Shown: piece by piece, positions 1 through 5,133 of the stretch | Position numbering within the stretch: position 1 is the first letter of the stretch | Layout of the letters: each line of letters starts with the position of its first letter | Assembly: GCF_938031315.1 (NCBI RefSeq) | Contig: NZ_CALHHT010000036.1 | Coordinates: forward strand, 1 to 6,096 | Direction of reading: 5' to 3' | DNA: 6,096 bases | Source: an uncultured Campylobacter sp. | GTDB lineage: Bacteria > Campylobacterota > Campylobacteria > Campylobacterales > Campylobacteraceae | Position numbers and translations under genes: made by a program | Notes under the pieces: model-generated | Database searches by the model: none | What the model was told of the DNA's origin: nothing | What the model saw: only the letters and a program-made list of their open reading frames with translations

Positions 1-2
1 GC

Positions 3-71
3 TACACGGGGGAATTTTTGGCACAGGAGCTAGCGGCGATGAAAAGCGCAAGAAAAAATAAACGGGGCTAA
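3..71 (+). CDS. C-terminal end of a gene cut by the window edge, possibly UvrA
   Basis: The frame starting at base 3 is open to a TAA at 69-71 and encodes 22 residues that begin YTGEFLAQEL and end in a basic tail, ARKNKRG. The YTGxFLAxEL pattern resembles the extreme C-terminus of excinuclease ABC subunit A, where a Tyr-Thr-Gly-x-[FY]-Leu segment closes the protein. That resemblance is short and comes from memory of the family, so the name is tentative. The downstream gene starts 23 bases later on the same strand with no visible promoter between, so the two are probably transcribed together. Confidence 0.45.
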   Translation, partial: YTGEFLAQELAAMKSARKNKRG

Positions 72-82
72 AACGCCTTATC

Positions 83-89
83 AGGGGGG
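83..89 (+). promoter_or_regulatory. G-rich ribosome binding site of the 373-aa gene
   Basis: The bases AGGGGGG lie five bases before the ATG at 95 and form the only Shine-Dalgarno-like sequence for that start. The six-G run is unusual for an SD in this AT-leaning genome. A change in G-run length here would alter spacing and strength of the site rather than reading frame. Confidence 0.55.
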
Positions 90-94
90 CAAGA

Positions 95-1216
95 ATGGAT
101 CAAAGCAGGCTTGAGGAATTAAAAAGGTTACTACAAAAGCGACATCAAGAGCCGAAGCGGAGCTTGGAGCAAAATTCTAACGGCGAAAATTCTAAAGCCC
201 CAAATTCTGAAATCCAGAATTCTGAAGTCTCAAATTTTGAAGTTTCGAATTTTGAAGCCCGGAATTCTGAAGCTTCGAATTTTAAAGCTCAAAATTCCGA
301 AATCTCAAATTCTAAATTCTTGAATTATAAATCTTCAGATTCTGAAGTCTCAAATTCTGAATCCATGAATTCTAAAGCTCCTAATTTCGCTACCGACGCT
401 TTAAATTTAGAAGCCGAAGCGGATAAGAATTCCGCCTATGAAAATAACGCAGAGCCGCAAAATTTTATCTCGGATGATAGCGGCGCCTTATCGCAGAATT
501 CTAAAACTAGAGACTACGACAAAGAGCCGATAATCATCAAAGACCATACTTATTACGAATTTATGATTTATCAATTTCCGGCGCTACTGATAGGTTTTAT
601 TATATTTTTGACTTTTGCTACCATAGTAAATCCCGTTAGCCTTAAGACCTTTCGAATGCTCCCATTTATATTGGTTTCATTATTGACCGTAATTCGCGAT
701 AAAGACGGTATGTATTTTGAGTTTAAAAACGATAAAATTCTGTATTATCATAAAAACAAAATTCGCAAAATTTTCGAACTAAACAGCATAGGCGCAATGG
801 TGATTAGCTTTGATTGCAGACACAGTATGCGACAAAGGGTAAATTGGTTTATAAAAATAGCGCTGCTTCTTTGGCTTTTATTAGCTTTTGTCGCCGACTC
901 ATACGATGAAACAATTGGTCAATATATAACTAATGTATTGTGTCTTTTTGTTTTAGCCGCGTCGGGGATTTTCGGAGCAAAGCCTCTTATACACCTACGC
1001 AACGGCAGTCTCAGTTTTTTCGGCCTCCACGATCAGCTCGTGCTTTATAAAGAAAACGCCGAGGTTGAGATACTAAATATTTTGATGGCAAATAAAGAGG
1101 AGTATGTGCAGCTGAGAGATTATTTTATGCAAACGATGCAAAAAGATATAAGCAATCTTCAACGCACGATGTCGATTTTTAATGAAAAGATAGAATTTAG
1201 AAAGTTTAAATTTTAA
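95..1216 (+). CDS. Membrane protein with N-terminal pentapeptide-repeat linker, function unknown
   Basis: A 373-residue protein I do not recognise. Residues 1-26 are charged and probably helical. Residues 27-101 are fifteen tandem pentapeptides of the form N-[S/F/Y]-[E/K]-x-x, followed by an acidic Asn/Ser-rich stretch to about 145. The rest looks like a membrane domain: hydrophobic segments at about 161-179 and 187-200, a soluble loop at 201-250 rich in alternating hydrophobic and charged residues, further hydrophobic segments at about 251-267 and 278-293, and a hydrophilic C-terminal region to 373. The two membrane hairpins, each followed by a beta-like soluble stretch, recall membrane-anchored bacterial PH-like proteins, but no diagnostic motif supports that. 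The ATG at 95 has a G-rich SD five bases upstream and lies 23 bases after the preceding gene. The low-complexity segment is probably a disordered cytoplasmic tether. Confidence 0.8.
   Translation: MDQSRLEELKRLLQKRHQEPKRSLEQNSNGENSKAPNSEIQNSEVSNFEVSNFEARNSEASNFKAQNSEISNSKFLNYKSSDSEVSNSESMNSKAPNFATDALNLEAEADKNSAYENNAEPQNFISDDSGALSQNSKTRDYDKEPIIIKDHTYYEFMIYQFPALLIGFIIFLTFATIVNPVSLKTFRMLPFILVSLLTVIRDKDGMYFEFKNDKILYYHKNKIRKIFELNSIGAMVISFDCRHSMRQRVNWFIKIALLLWLLLAFVADSYDETIGQYITNVLCLFVLAASGIFGAKPLIHLRNGSLSFFGLHDQLVLYKENAEVEILNILMANKEEYVQLRDYFMQTMQKDISNLQRTMSIFNEKIEFRKFKF
173..397 (+). repeat. 15-bp degenerate tandem repeat (about 15 units) inside the 373-aa gene
   Basis: Fifteen consecutive 15-base units each begin with AAT (GAT in unit 12) and follow a consensus close to AATTCTGAAGTCTCA. 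They translate to N-[S/F/Y]-[E/K]-x-x, for example NSEVS, NFEVS, NFEAR, NSEAS, NFKAQ and NSEIS. The unit is a multiple of three, so gain or loss of units keeps the reading frame. Positions 1-7 of the unit are best conserved, while the last two codons vary. Outer units (NSNGE, NFATD) are the most decayed, as expected for an array homogenised in the middle. Confidence 0.92.
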
Positions 1217-1294
1217 AAAGCGTATGTTATGGAGCAAATTGAGAAGGCAAGAAAAATCTTAGCCATTGCGGCTAGATAATAGAATTTCACGCAT

Positions 1295-1330
1295 CAAATT
1301 CCATCCCGCGATACGGCGGAATGGAATTTG
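1295..1330 (-). terminator. Inverted repeat between convergent genes, possible transcript 3' hairpin
   Basis: Arms 1295-1309 and 1316-1330 are complementary at 14 of 15 positions around a 6-base loop. The single mismatch is C-A in a plus-strand transcript but becomes a G-U wobble in a minus-strand transcript. The minus-strand RNA, that is the 3' end of the prfB-lipoprotein operon, would therefore form an unbroken 15-pair stem starting 58 bases after the lipoprotein stop codon. No run of U follows the stem on either strand, so it is not a canonical intrinsic terminator. It could instead stabilise the mRNA 3' end or be a copy of a dispersed repeat. Confidence 0.45.
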
Positions 1331-1388
1331 AAAGCAGTTCGTAGTGAGTAAATCTAAAATAGAATTTTAAAATTTAAATCCCAAAGCC

Positions 1389-1826
1389 TTAGCCGTTATA
1401 TCCTAAGCGGCGCATATTTGCGCACGCGTCCTTGTAGCCGTAATAGCACGAGATACGGTATAGATCAATAGCGTTGAATTTATTTTGCTCCACGCCCTCA
1501 CCTTTTTCAAACATCGCTGCGAGCTTCTGGCAAGCAGGGAAGTTTTGAGAGAGCGTGCACGCAGCGTTGTAGGCATTGGCGGCGGAAGCATAGTCGTGCT
1601 TGGAATACATAGAATCCGCAAAATTTAGACACATTGCGCCATTGCCGTTTTTGCACGCATCACTTTGTACGACGCTACCTTGTAGGTTCATCGCACGGAT
1701 ACCGTCTTGAACGTCGGCGAAAGAATATTTACCGCTCTTAGGCGCATCGACCGCACTCTTTGGTGCGTTGCTAACGCAGCCCGCCAAAAATACTCCAGCG
1801 GCGATCAAAGCTAGAATTTTTTTCAT
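1389..1826 (-). CDS. Cysteine-rich Sel1/Hcp-like repeat lipoprotein
   Basis: A 145-residue predicted lipoprotein. Residues 1-17, MKKILALIAAGVFLAGC, are a type II signal peptide with lipobox LAGC, so Cys17 would be lipidated. After a Ser/Lys/Pro linker (about 18-33), the mature part has three cysteine pairs: C58/C66, C90/C99 and C127/C135, separated by seven, eight and seven residues. They sit in helical stretches such as ALxKLAAMFEKGEGV-type and YGYKDACANMRRLG, the pattern of Sel1-like repeats with a disulfide per repeat as in Helicobacter cysteine-rich (Hcp) proteins. Such proteins act as protein-binding solenoids in the periplasm or at the outer membrane; the partner here is unknown. The frame is open further upstream, but the ATG at 1826 is chosen because AAGGAG lies six bases before it and the signal peptide starts there. 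It begins 10 bases after the preceding gene's stop and is the last gene of the prfB operon. Confidence 0.85.
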   Translation of the reverse strand: MKKILALIAAGVFLAGCVSNAPKSAVDAPKSGKYSFADVQDGIRAMNLQGSVVQSDACKNGNGAMCLNFADSMYSKHDYASAANAYNAACTLSQNFPACQKLAAMFEKGEGVEQNKFNAIDLYRISCYYGYKDACANMRRLGYNG

Positions 1827-1832
1827 ATTTTG

Positions 1833-1838
1833 CTCCTT
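1833..1838 (-). promoter_or_regulatory. Ribosome binding site that fixes the lipoprotein start
   Basis: AAGGAG on the minus strand lies six bases before the ATG at 1826. It overlaps the TAA stop of the preceding 111-aa gene (1837-1839), so termination of that gene and initiation of the lipoprotein occur at nearly the same place. This supports the short, signal-peptide form over the much longer open frame that extends upstream to 2024. Confidence 0.75.
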
Positions 1839-2172
1839 AATTTTTTGAAATTTGGCGACCCAAAACGTAATAGGTCTCTTTGCCCGTGACCTTTTGTAGC
1901 TTGAGCTTAAATTTTTCCGACCAAGCGCTGATGATTTGCTCCACAGCGGTCTTACGCTCCTCATTCGTAGCGTCATTTTTGATCTTAAAATATGGGTTTG
2001 AATTAGACATAGCCACGTGCGCACCGTAAATTTTAAGCTTATCGTTCAGCCCCACGATGCGATCGAGCTCGTTATCCTCAAAATCACACTTCGATAAAAT
2101 TCCTCGCAGCTGCGCGATCGTCGCGTCGTTTACGCTATATCCTAGCGCTAGCAAAATTCCATCTTCACTCAT
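1837..2172 (-). CDS. Conserved-looking small protein of unknown function in the prfB operon
   Basis: A 111-residue soluble protein I do not recognise, with no signal peptide or membrane segment. It has mixed alpha/beta character: an N-terminal segment with SEDGILLALGYSV, a helical part with one cysteine (Cys29, in SKCDFEDNELD), a central GAHVAMSNSNPYF stretch, a charged helix (about 69-92) and a C-terminal TYYVLGRQ strand. Two ATGs are possible. The first, at 2178, would sit directly on the SD, whereas the second, at 2172, has AAGGA five bases upstream; the second is chosen. It starts 20 bases after the prfB stop and ends 10 bases before the lipoprotein start, so it is very probably co-transcribed with both. 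A function cannot be given from sequence alone. Confidence 0.75.
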   Translation of the reverse strand: MSEDGILLALGYSVNDATIAQLRGILSKCDFEDNELDRIVGLNDKLKIYGAHVAMSNSNPYFKIKNDATNEERKTAVEQIISAWSEKFKLKLQKVTGKETYYVLGRQISKN

Positions 2173-2192
2173 TCTCATCCTTTCAAAAAAAT

Positions 2193-3290
2193 TTATTTGT
2201 TCGCTTGTGAAATCAAAACGCCTTCGATTATGCTTTTTATATCTCCGTCTAAGATCGCGTCGGTCTGGCTATACGCCTCGCCGCTGCGGTTATCCTTGAC
2301 CTGCTGATATGGGAAAAGTACGTAGGAGCGGATCTGATGCCCCCAGCCTATCTCGCTTTTAGGCACGTTTTCGTCCTTTTCGCGCTGTTTCATCAGCTCA
2401 AGCTCGTAAAGGCGCGACTTTAGCACCTTCATCGCCGTTTCTTTGTTTTTGTGCTGGCTTCTATCATTTTGGCAGTTTACTACGATACCCGTTGGGATGT
2501 GCGTGATACGCACGGCGCTTTCGGTTTTATTGATATGCTGCCCGCCTGCGCCGCTTGCGCGAAATACATCGACGCGGATATCCTTCTCTTCGATATTTAT
2601 CTCGATGTCGTCATTCAGCTCCGGGCTTACCATCACGCTCGAAAAGCTCGTATGTCTGCGCCCTGCGCTATCGAATGGGCTAACGCGTACCAGGCGGTGG
2701 ATGCCGTTTTCGGCTTTCAGATATCCGTAGGCGTTCTCGCCGCGCACGATGAAGCTAACATCCTTAAGACCTGCTTCCTCGCCCTCTTGAAAGTCCAAAA
2801 CCTCGATCTTAAAGCCCTCTCGCTCGCAAAAGCGCAGATACATGCGGTATAGCATACTCGCCCAGTCGTTGCTCTCCGTACCGCCCGCGCCCGGATGAAT
2901 GCTGACGATAGCGTTTTTATCGTCGTTTTCGCCGCTAAGCATCATAGAAATTTCTAAATTTATGATCTTGCACTCTAGCTCGTCCGCTTCGGCAAAAAGC
3001 GAGTTTATCGTTTCCTCGTCGTTTTCCGAGTTTGCCAGCTCATATAGAGCCTTTGCATCGTCTACGGCATTTTTAGCGTTTAGAAATTTATTTAAGATAT
3101 TTGAAATTTTAGTTTTTTCCTTGCCGATGGCGCCTGCTTTTGCGATGTCCTGCCAGAGATTTTGATCGTTTTCAAGCTCCTCGATCTCTTTTAGGCGCGT
3201 TTTAATATTCTCCGGTTTTACGACGCCCGCAATATTTTCGACTTTAGTATTTAGGGTTTTTAAAAGTTCCGTGTATTCGTAATTATCCAA
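2193..3290 (-). CDS. prfB: Peptide chain release factor 2 (RF2)
   Basis: Encodes a 365-residue class I release factor, the usual length for RF2. It recognises UGA and UAA in the ribosomal A site and triggers peptidyl-tRNA hydrolysis. The SPF codon-recognition tripeptide is at residues 204-206 (VRVSPFDSAGRRHTSF). The catalytic GGQ is at 249-251 within RASGAGGQHINKTESAVR. Position 245, two residues before the GAGGQ segment, is Ala, as in most bacteria; in E. coli K-12 the equivalent residue is Thr. The N-terminal third is helical and charged (domain 1). The start is TTG at 3290: an in-frame TAA two codons upstream (3294-3296) rules out a longer protein, the next ATG is about residue 116, and AAGG lies nine bases before the TTG. 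The frame is continuous, so the autoregulatory +1 frameshift site found in many prfB genes is absent. It heads a three-gene minus-strand operon. Confidence 0.97.
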   Translation of the reverse strand: MDNYEYTELLKTLNTKVENIAGVVKPENIKTRLKEIEELENDQNLWQDIAKAGAIGKEKTKISNILNKFLNAKNAVDDAKALYELANSENDEETINSLFAEADELECKIINLEISMMLSGENDDKNAIVSIHPGAGGTESNDWASMLYRMYLRFCEREGFKIEVLDFQEGEEAGLKDVSFIVRGENAYGYLKAENGIHRLVRVSPFDSAGRRHTSFSSVMVSPELNDDIEINIEEKDIRVDVFRASGAGGQHINKTESAVRITHIPTGIVVNCQNDRSQHKNKETAMKVLKSRLYELELMKQREKDENVPKSEIGWGHQIRSYVLFPYQQVKDNRSGEAYSQTDAILDGDIKSIIEGVLISQANK

Positions 3291-3299
3291 AATTTAAGA

Positions 3300-3303
3300 C
3301 CTT
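3300..3303 (-). promoter_or_regulatory. Ribosome binding site supporting the TTG start of prfB
   Basis: AAGG (within an A-rich run, AAAAAAAGG) lies nine bases before the TTG at 3290. Together with the in-frame stop just upstream, it supports TTG as the true prfB start codon. Confidence 0.6.
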
Positions 3304-3322
3304 TTTTTATGCTTTTGGCGTG

Positions 3323-3331
3323 ATTATAACA
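3323..3331 (-). promoter_or_regulatory. Extended -10 promoter of the prfB operon
   Basis: On the minus strand the sequence TGTTATAAT gives a perfect TATAAT (3328-3323) preceded by the TGn extension. No good -35 is seen 16-18 bases upstream, which is normal for Campylobacter sigma-70 promoters. Transcription would start near 3316, leaving a leader of roughly 25 bases before the prfB TTG. The site lies in the 60-base gap after the yqjK-like gene, so prfB can be expressed independently of the trio upstream. Confidence 0.65.
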
Positions 3332-3350
3332 TATTTTGGATTAAGGTTGT

Positions 3351-3575
3351 TTATAAAATTTTATTTAAGGCGGGCATTATGAAGCATTTGTCTATTAGGG
3401 ATATCAAAACCTGCTTAATATTTCCGTGATTAATTAGTTTAAGCTCCGTAGAGAGATCGGGCAAAGGATCATTTAGTAGTAGTTTTAGCTTTGCTTCTTC
3501 TAGCTTTAACTTTTTACAATCGGCTTTTTTGTCTTCAAGCATAGACACCACTAGTCTTAGCTTTTCTTTTGTCAT
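3351..3575 (-). CDS. Small charged protein, third gene of a yqjDEK-like set
   Basis: A 74-residue protein with a strongly helical, Lys/Leu/Glu-rich N-terminal half (about 1-36: KEKLRLVVSMLEDKKADCKK and onward), a short PLPDLS turn, and a more hydrophobic C-terminal part ending MPALNKIL. No confident membrane segment or known motif is visible. The ATG at 3575 overlaps the TGA of the upstream gene as ATGA, indicating translational coupling. A GTG four codons earlier (3587) is possible but less likely. Its place after a DUF883 gene and a YqjE-like gene matches that of yqjK in E. coli, and YqjK is also a small charged protein. This is a positional analogy, not demonstrated homology. Confidence 0.65.
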   Translation of the reverse strand: MTKEKLRLVVSMLEDKKADCKKLKLEEAKLKLLLNDPLPDLSTELKLINHGNIKQVLISLIDKCFIMPALNKIL

Positions 3576-3847
3576 TTCGCTTTGCACGAAAGCACCTTAT
3601 ACACGATGATAGAACATAAAAAAGCTACAATGGAGCAGGCAAAATACGCCCAAATTTCTCCAATAGTCTTTTCAAGAAGCGCGTGCAGCCCTAGCAAAAA
3701 GAAAACTAAGCCTATAATGCAAATCACGCCCGTAATTATATTTAATAAAACCGAATTGGCGCTCTTTAAAAAAGAACGCCTAATATCGCTAGCTTGAGCG
3801 TCTACGAGCTCTACTACCGAAACTATAAATTCAGATATGCCGGCCAT
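3572..3847 (-). CDS. YqjE-like (phage-holin superfamily) two-helix membrane protein
   Basis: A 91-residue inner-membrane protein. An amphipathic N-terminal helix (about 4-30, ISEFIVSVVELVDAQASDIRR) precedes two transmembrane segments at about 33-54 and 65-86, joined by a short loop with HALLEKTIGE, with a short basic tail (SCKAK). This matches the layout of the YqjE/DUF1469 family, often placed in a phage-holin superfamily although the members are chromosomal and not lytic as far as known. The ATG at 3847 shares a base with the TAA of the upstream gene (TAATG), so it is chosen over a TTG six codons earlier (3865). The downstream gene overlaps its stop by four bases. A chromosomal accessory membrane protein fits better than a phage holin because no other phage gene is present. 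Confidence 0.7.
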   Translation of the reverse strand: MAGISEFIVSVVELVDAQASDIRRSFLKSANSVLLNIITGVICIIGLVFFLLGLHALLEKTIGEIWAYFACSIVAFLCSIIVYKVLSCKAK

Positions 3848-4146
3848 TATTTTTTCAGCAACCAAGCGAGCAAAAATCCGACGCCCGCAGCGATAGCGAT
3901 GCTTTTTATCGGGTCTTGTTTTATCGTGTCATTTACGCTTTCTATGCCGTCTTTGCCTTTAAGCCTTAGATCATCTATATATTTTTTGATCTCATTGCTA
4001 TTTAGCTGATCTAGAATTTTATCCTTAGCAGACTCCGCACGCTCTGCGCCTATATTTTTGATAGACTTCATAATCTCTTTAAAATCTGCTTTTAAAGAGT
4101 CGATATCCTTTTTCAAAGAATCTAAATTTGTCTCTTGAGTAGCCAT
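3847..4146 (-). CDS. DUF883/ElaB-YqjD-type C-tail-anchored protein
   Basis: A 99-residue protein. Residues 5-75 form a long charged amphipathic helix (SLKKDIDSLKADFKEIMKS and onward, heptad-like, possible coiled coil). It ends in one membrane segment at about 80-97, the characteristic QDPIKSIAIAAGVGFLLAWL followed by two lysines. The Asp-Pro step before a glycine-containing hydrophobic tail is the hallmark of the DUF883 family. E. coli members (YqjD, ElaB, YgaM) are stationary-phase C-tail-anchored inner-membrane proteins that bind ribosomes; whether this one does is inference. The ATG at 4146 has a strong AAAAGGAG site five bases upstream. It is the first gene of three overlapping genes and is divergent from panC. 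Confidence 0.82.
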   Translation of the reverse strand: MATQETNLDSLKKDIDSLKADFKEIMKSIKNIGAERAESAKDKILDQLNSNEIKKYIDDLRLKGKDGIESVNDTIKQDPIKSIAIAAGVGFLLAWLLKK

Positions 4147-4151
4147 TTTCG

Positions 4152-4159
4152 CTCCTTTT
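4152..4159 (-). promoter_or_regulatory. Strong ribosome binding site of the DUF883 gene
   Basis: AAAAGGAG lies five bases before the ATG at 4146 and is the strongest SD sequence in the window. The two downstream genes overlap and lack good SDs, so ribosomes entering here probably translate all three. Confidence 0.7.
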
Positions 4160-4245
4160 GAAGTTTATTTTAGAGCTAAAGCTCGTGGTAGATTTTAGTA
4201 CTTATTGATTAACGCTCGCTAAATAGACCGCCCTTTCGCGCTTAA

Positions 4246-4251
4246 TTTATA
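4246..4251 (-). promoter_or_regulatory. Candidate -10 for the DUF883-yqjE-yqjK-like operon
   Basis: The minus strand reads GGTATAAATT here, giving TATAAA, one base from TATAAT, about 100 bases before the first gene. Transcription would start near 4239. A second, weaker candidate is TAAAAT at 4192-4197, closer to the gene. Neither has a -35, and the choice is uncertain. Confidence 0.3.
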
Positions 4252-4265
4252 CCTTTAATATTTTT

Positions 4266-4274
4266 TGATATAAT
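4266..4274 (+). promoter_or_regulatory. Extended -10 promoter of panC-rimO
   Basis: TGATATAAT contains a perfect TATAAT (4269-4274) with TGn directly before it and a run of six T just upstream, a close fit to the Campylobacter sigma-70 promoter pattern. The -35 position (4246-4251, TTTATA) matches TTGACA at four of six bases. Transcription would start near 4281, giving a leader of about 30 bases to the panC ATG. Confidence 0.7.
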
Positions 4275-4310
4275 TGCGAGCCTAATATTTTATATTGAAA
4301 AGAGAGAACA

Positions 4311-5132
4311 ATGCAGATCATTAGAAGCGTAGAGGAGCTAAAAAGCTTCAGAGCGGCGGCAAGCGGCAGCGTGGGCTTCGTGCCTACGATGGGGGCTTTG
4401 CACGCGGGGCATGCGAGCCTCATAAAAAGAGCGCGGAACGAAAACGACATCGTAATCGTCTCCGCATTCCTCAATCCGGCGCAGTTTTTGCCCGGCGAGG
4501 ATCTAAACAACTACCCAAAAAACGAAGCGGGCGATATTAAAATTTGCGAAAGCCTTAATGTGAACGCGCTTTTTATTCCGAGCGTAGATGAAATTTACGG
4601 CTCTTGTGAACCCGGTATTATCGCGCCTAAGCCGTTAAGCGAAATTTTGGAGGGCAAGACGCGCCCGGGACACTTCAATGGAGTGCTTAAGGTGCTAAAT
4701 AAGCTCTTTAACCTCGTACGTCCGCTCAACGTATATATGGGTAAAAAGGACGCCCAACAGCTTTTCATCGTACAAAATATGGTAAAGAGCTTTTTTATGG
4801 ATATAAATATCGTGCCCTGTGAAATCGTGCGCGAAAGCGACGGCTTGGCGCTTAGCTCACGCAACGCCTATCTGGACGAGGAGGGCAAGCTTATGGCGCT
4901 TAAGCTTTCGCGCTCATTGCTAAACGCCAGCTCGCTTATTAAAAAAGGCGAGATCAGCCTAAATATCATCCGCGAAAAGATGCTTAGCGTGCTTGAGCCG
5001 CTGGCGGTCGATTATATAGCGTTCGTGGATTATAAATTTAATGAAATTTCGCAGATCAAGCAAGGCGATACGATAATCCTGCTTGCCGCAAAGGTCGGCA
5101 CAACCCGCCTGATCGATAATATCTGGCTGTAA
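4311..5132 (+). CDS. panC: Pantothenate synthetase (pantoate--beta-alanine ligase)
   Basis: Encodes a 273-residue cytoplasmic enzyme that joins pantoate and beta-alanine with ATP to make pantothenate, the last step before coenzyme A synthesis. It carries the nucleotidyltransferase signatures of the family: PTMGALHAGHASL at about 25-37 with the HxGH-type ATP site (31-34), FLNPAQF at 53-59 (usually FVNPxQF), GHFNGV at 120-125, GKKDAQQL at 144-151, and the RESDGLALSSRN loop at 174-185 (KMSKS-equivalent region). The length is normal and no key residue is missing. The ATG at 4311 has only a modest AAAGAGAG SD four bases upstream but follows a strong extended -10 promoter. rimO starts one base after its stop, so the two form an operon. 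panB and panD are not in the window. Confidence 0.97.
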   Translation: MQIIRSVEELKSFRAAASGSVGFVPTMGALHAGHASLIKRARNENDIVIVSAFLNPAQFLPGEDLNNYPKNEAGDIKICESLNVNALFIPSVDEIYGSCEPGIIAPKPLSEILEGKTRPGHFNGVLKVLNKLFNLVRPLNVYMGKKDAQQLFIVQNMVKSFFMDINIVPCEIVRESDGLALSSRNAYLDEEGKLMALKLSRSLLNASSLIKKGEISLNIIREKMLSVLEPLAVDYIAFVDYKFNEISQIKQGDTIILLAAKVGTTRLIDNIWL

Positions 5133-5133
5133 A

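Noticed and set aside
1229..1279. Short open frame of 16 codons after the 373-aa gene (MEQIEKARKILAIAAR)
   Set aside because: There is no SD at a proper distance, it is very short, and there is no comparative support; chance is the simpler explanation.
1827..2024. N-terminal extension of the lipoprotein frame up to 2024
   Set aside because: The extension runs antisense-free but inside the coding region of the 111-aa gene in another frame, has basic shadow-like composition, and would bury the signal peptide; the ATG at 1826 has a good SD.
2451..2852. Plus-strand open frame of 133 codons inside prfB
   Set aside because: It is the reverse complement of strongly conserved prfB coding sequence and has no start signals; it is a shadow frame.
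3353..3364. Palindrome ATAAAATTTTAT at the end of the yqjK-like gene
   Set aside because: It is a short, purely AT palindrome in coding sequence and is expected by chance in AT-rich DNA; it would not form a stable hairpin.
3572..3847. Prophage holin
   Set aside because: The holin-superfamily resemblance is explained by the chromosomal YqjE family; no lysin, phage structural gene or integration site is nearby.
4173..4184. Short inverted repeat GAGCT-AA-AGCTC in the panC/DUF883 divergent region
   Set aside because: The arms are five bases with a two-base loop; this is too short to support an operator or hairpin without comparison to other genomes.
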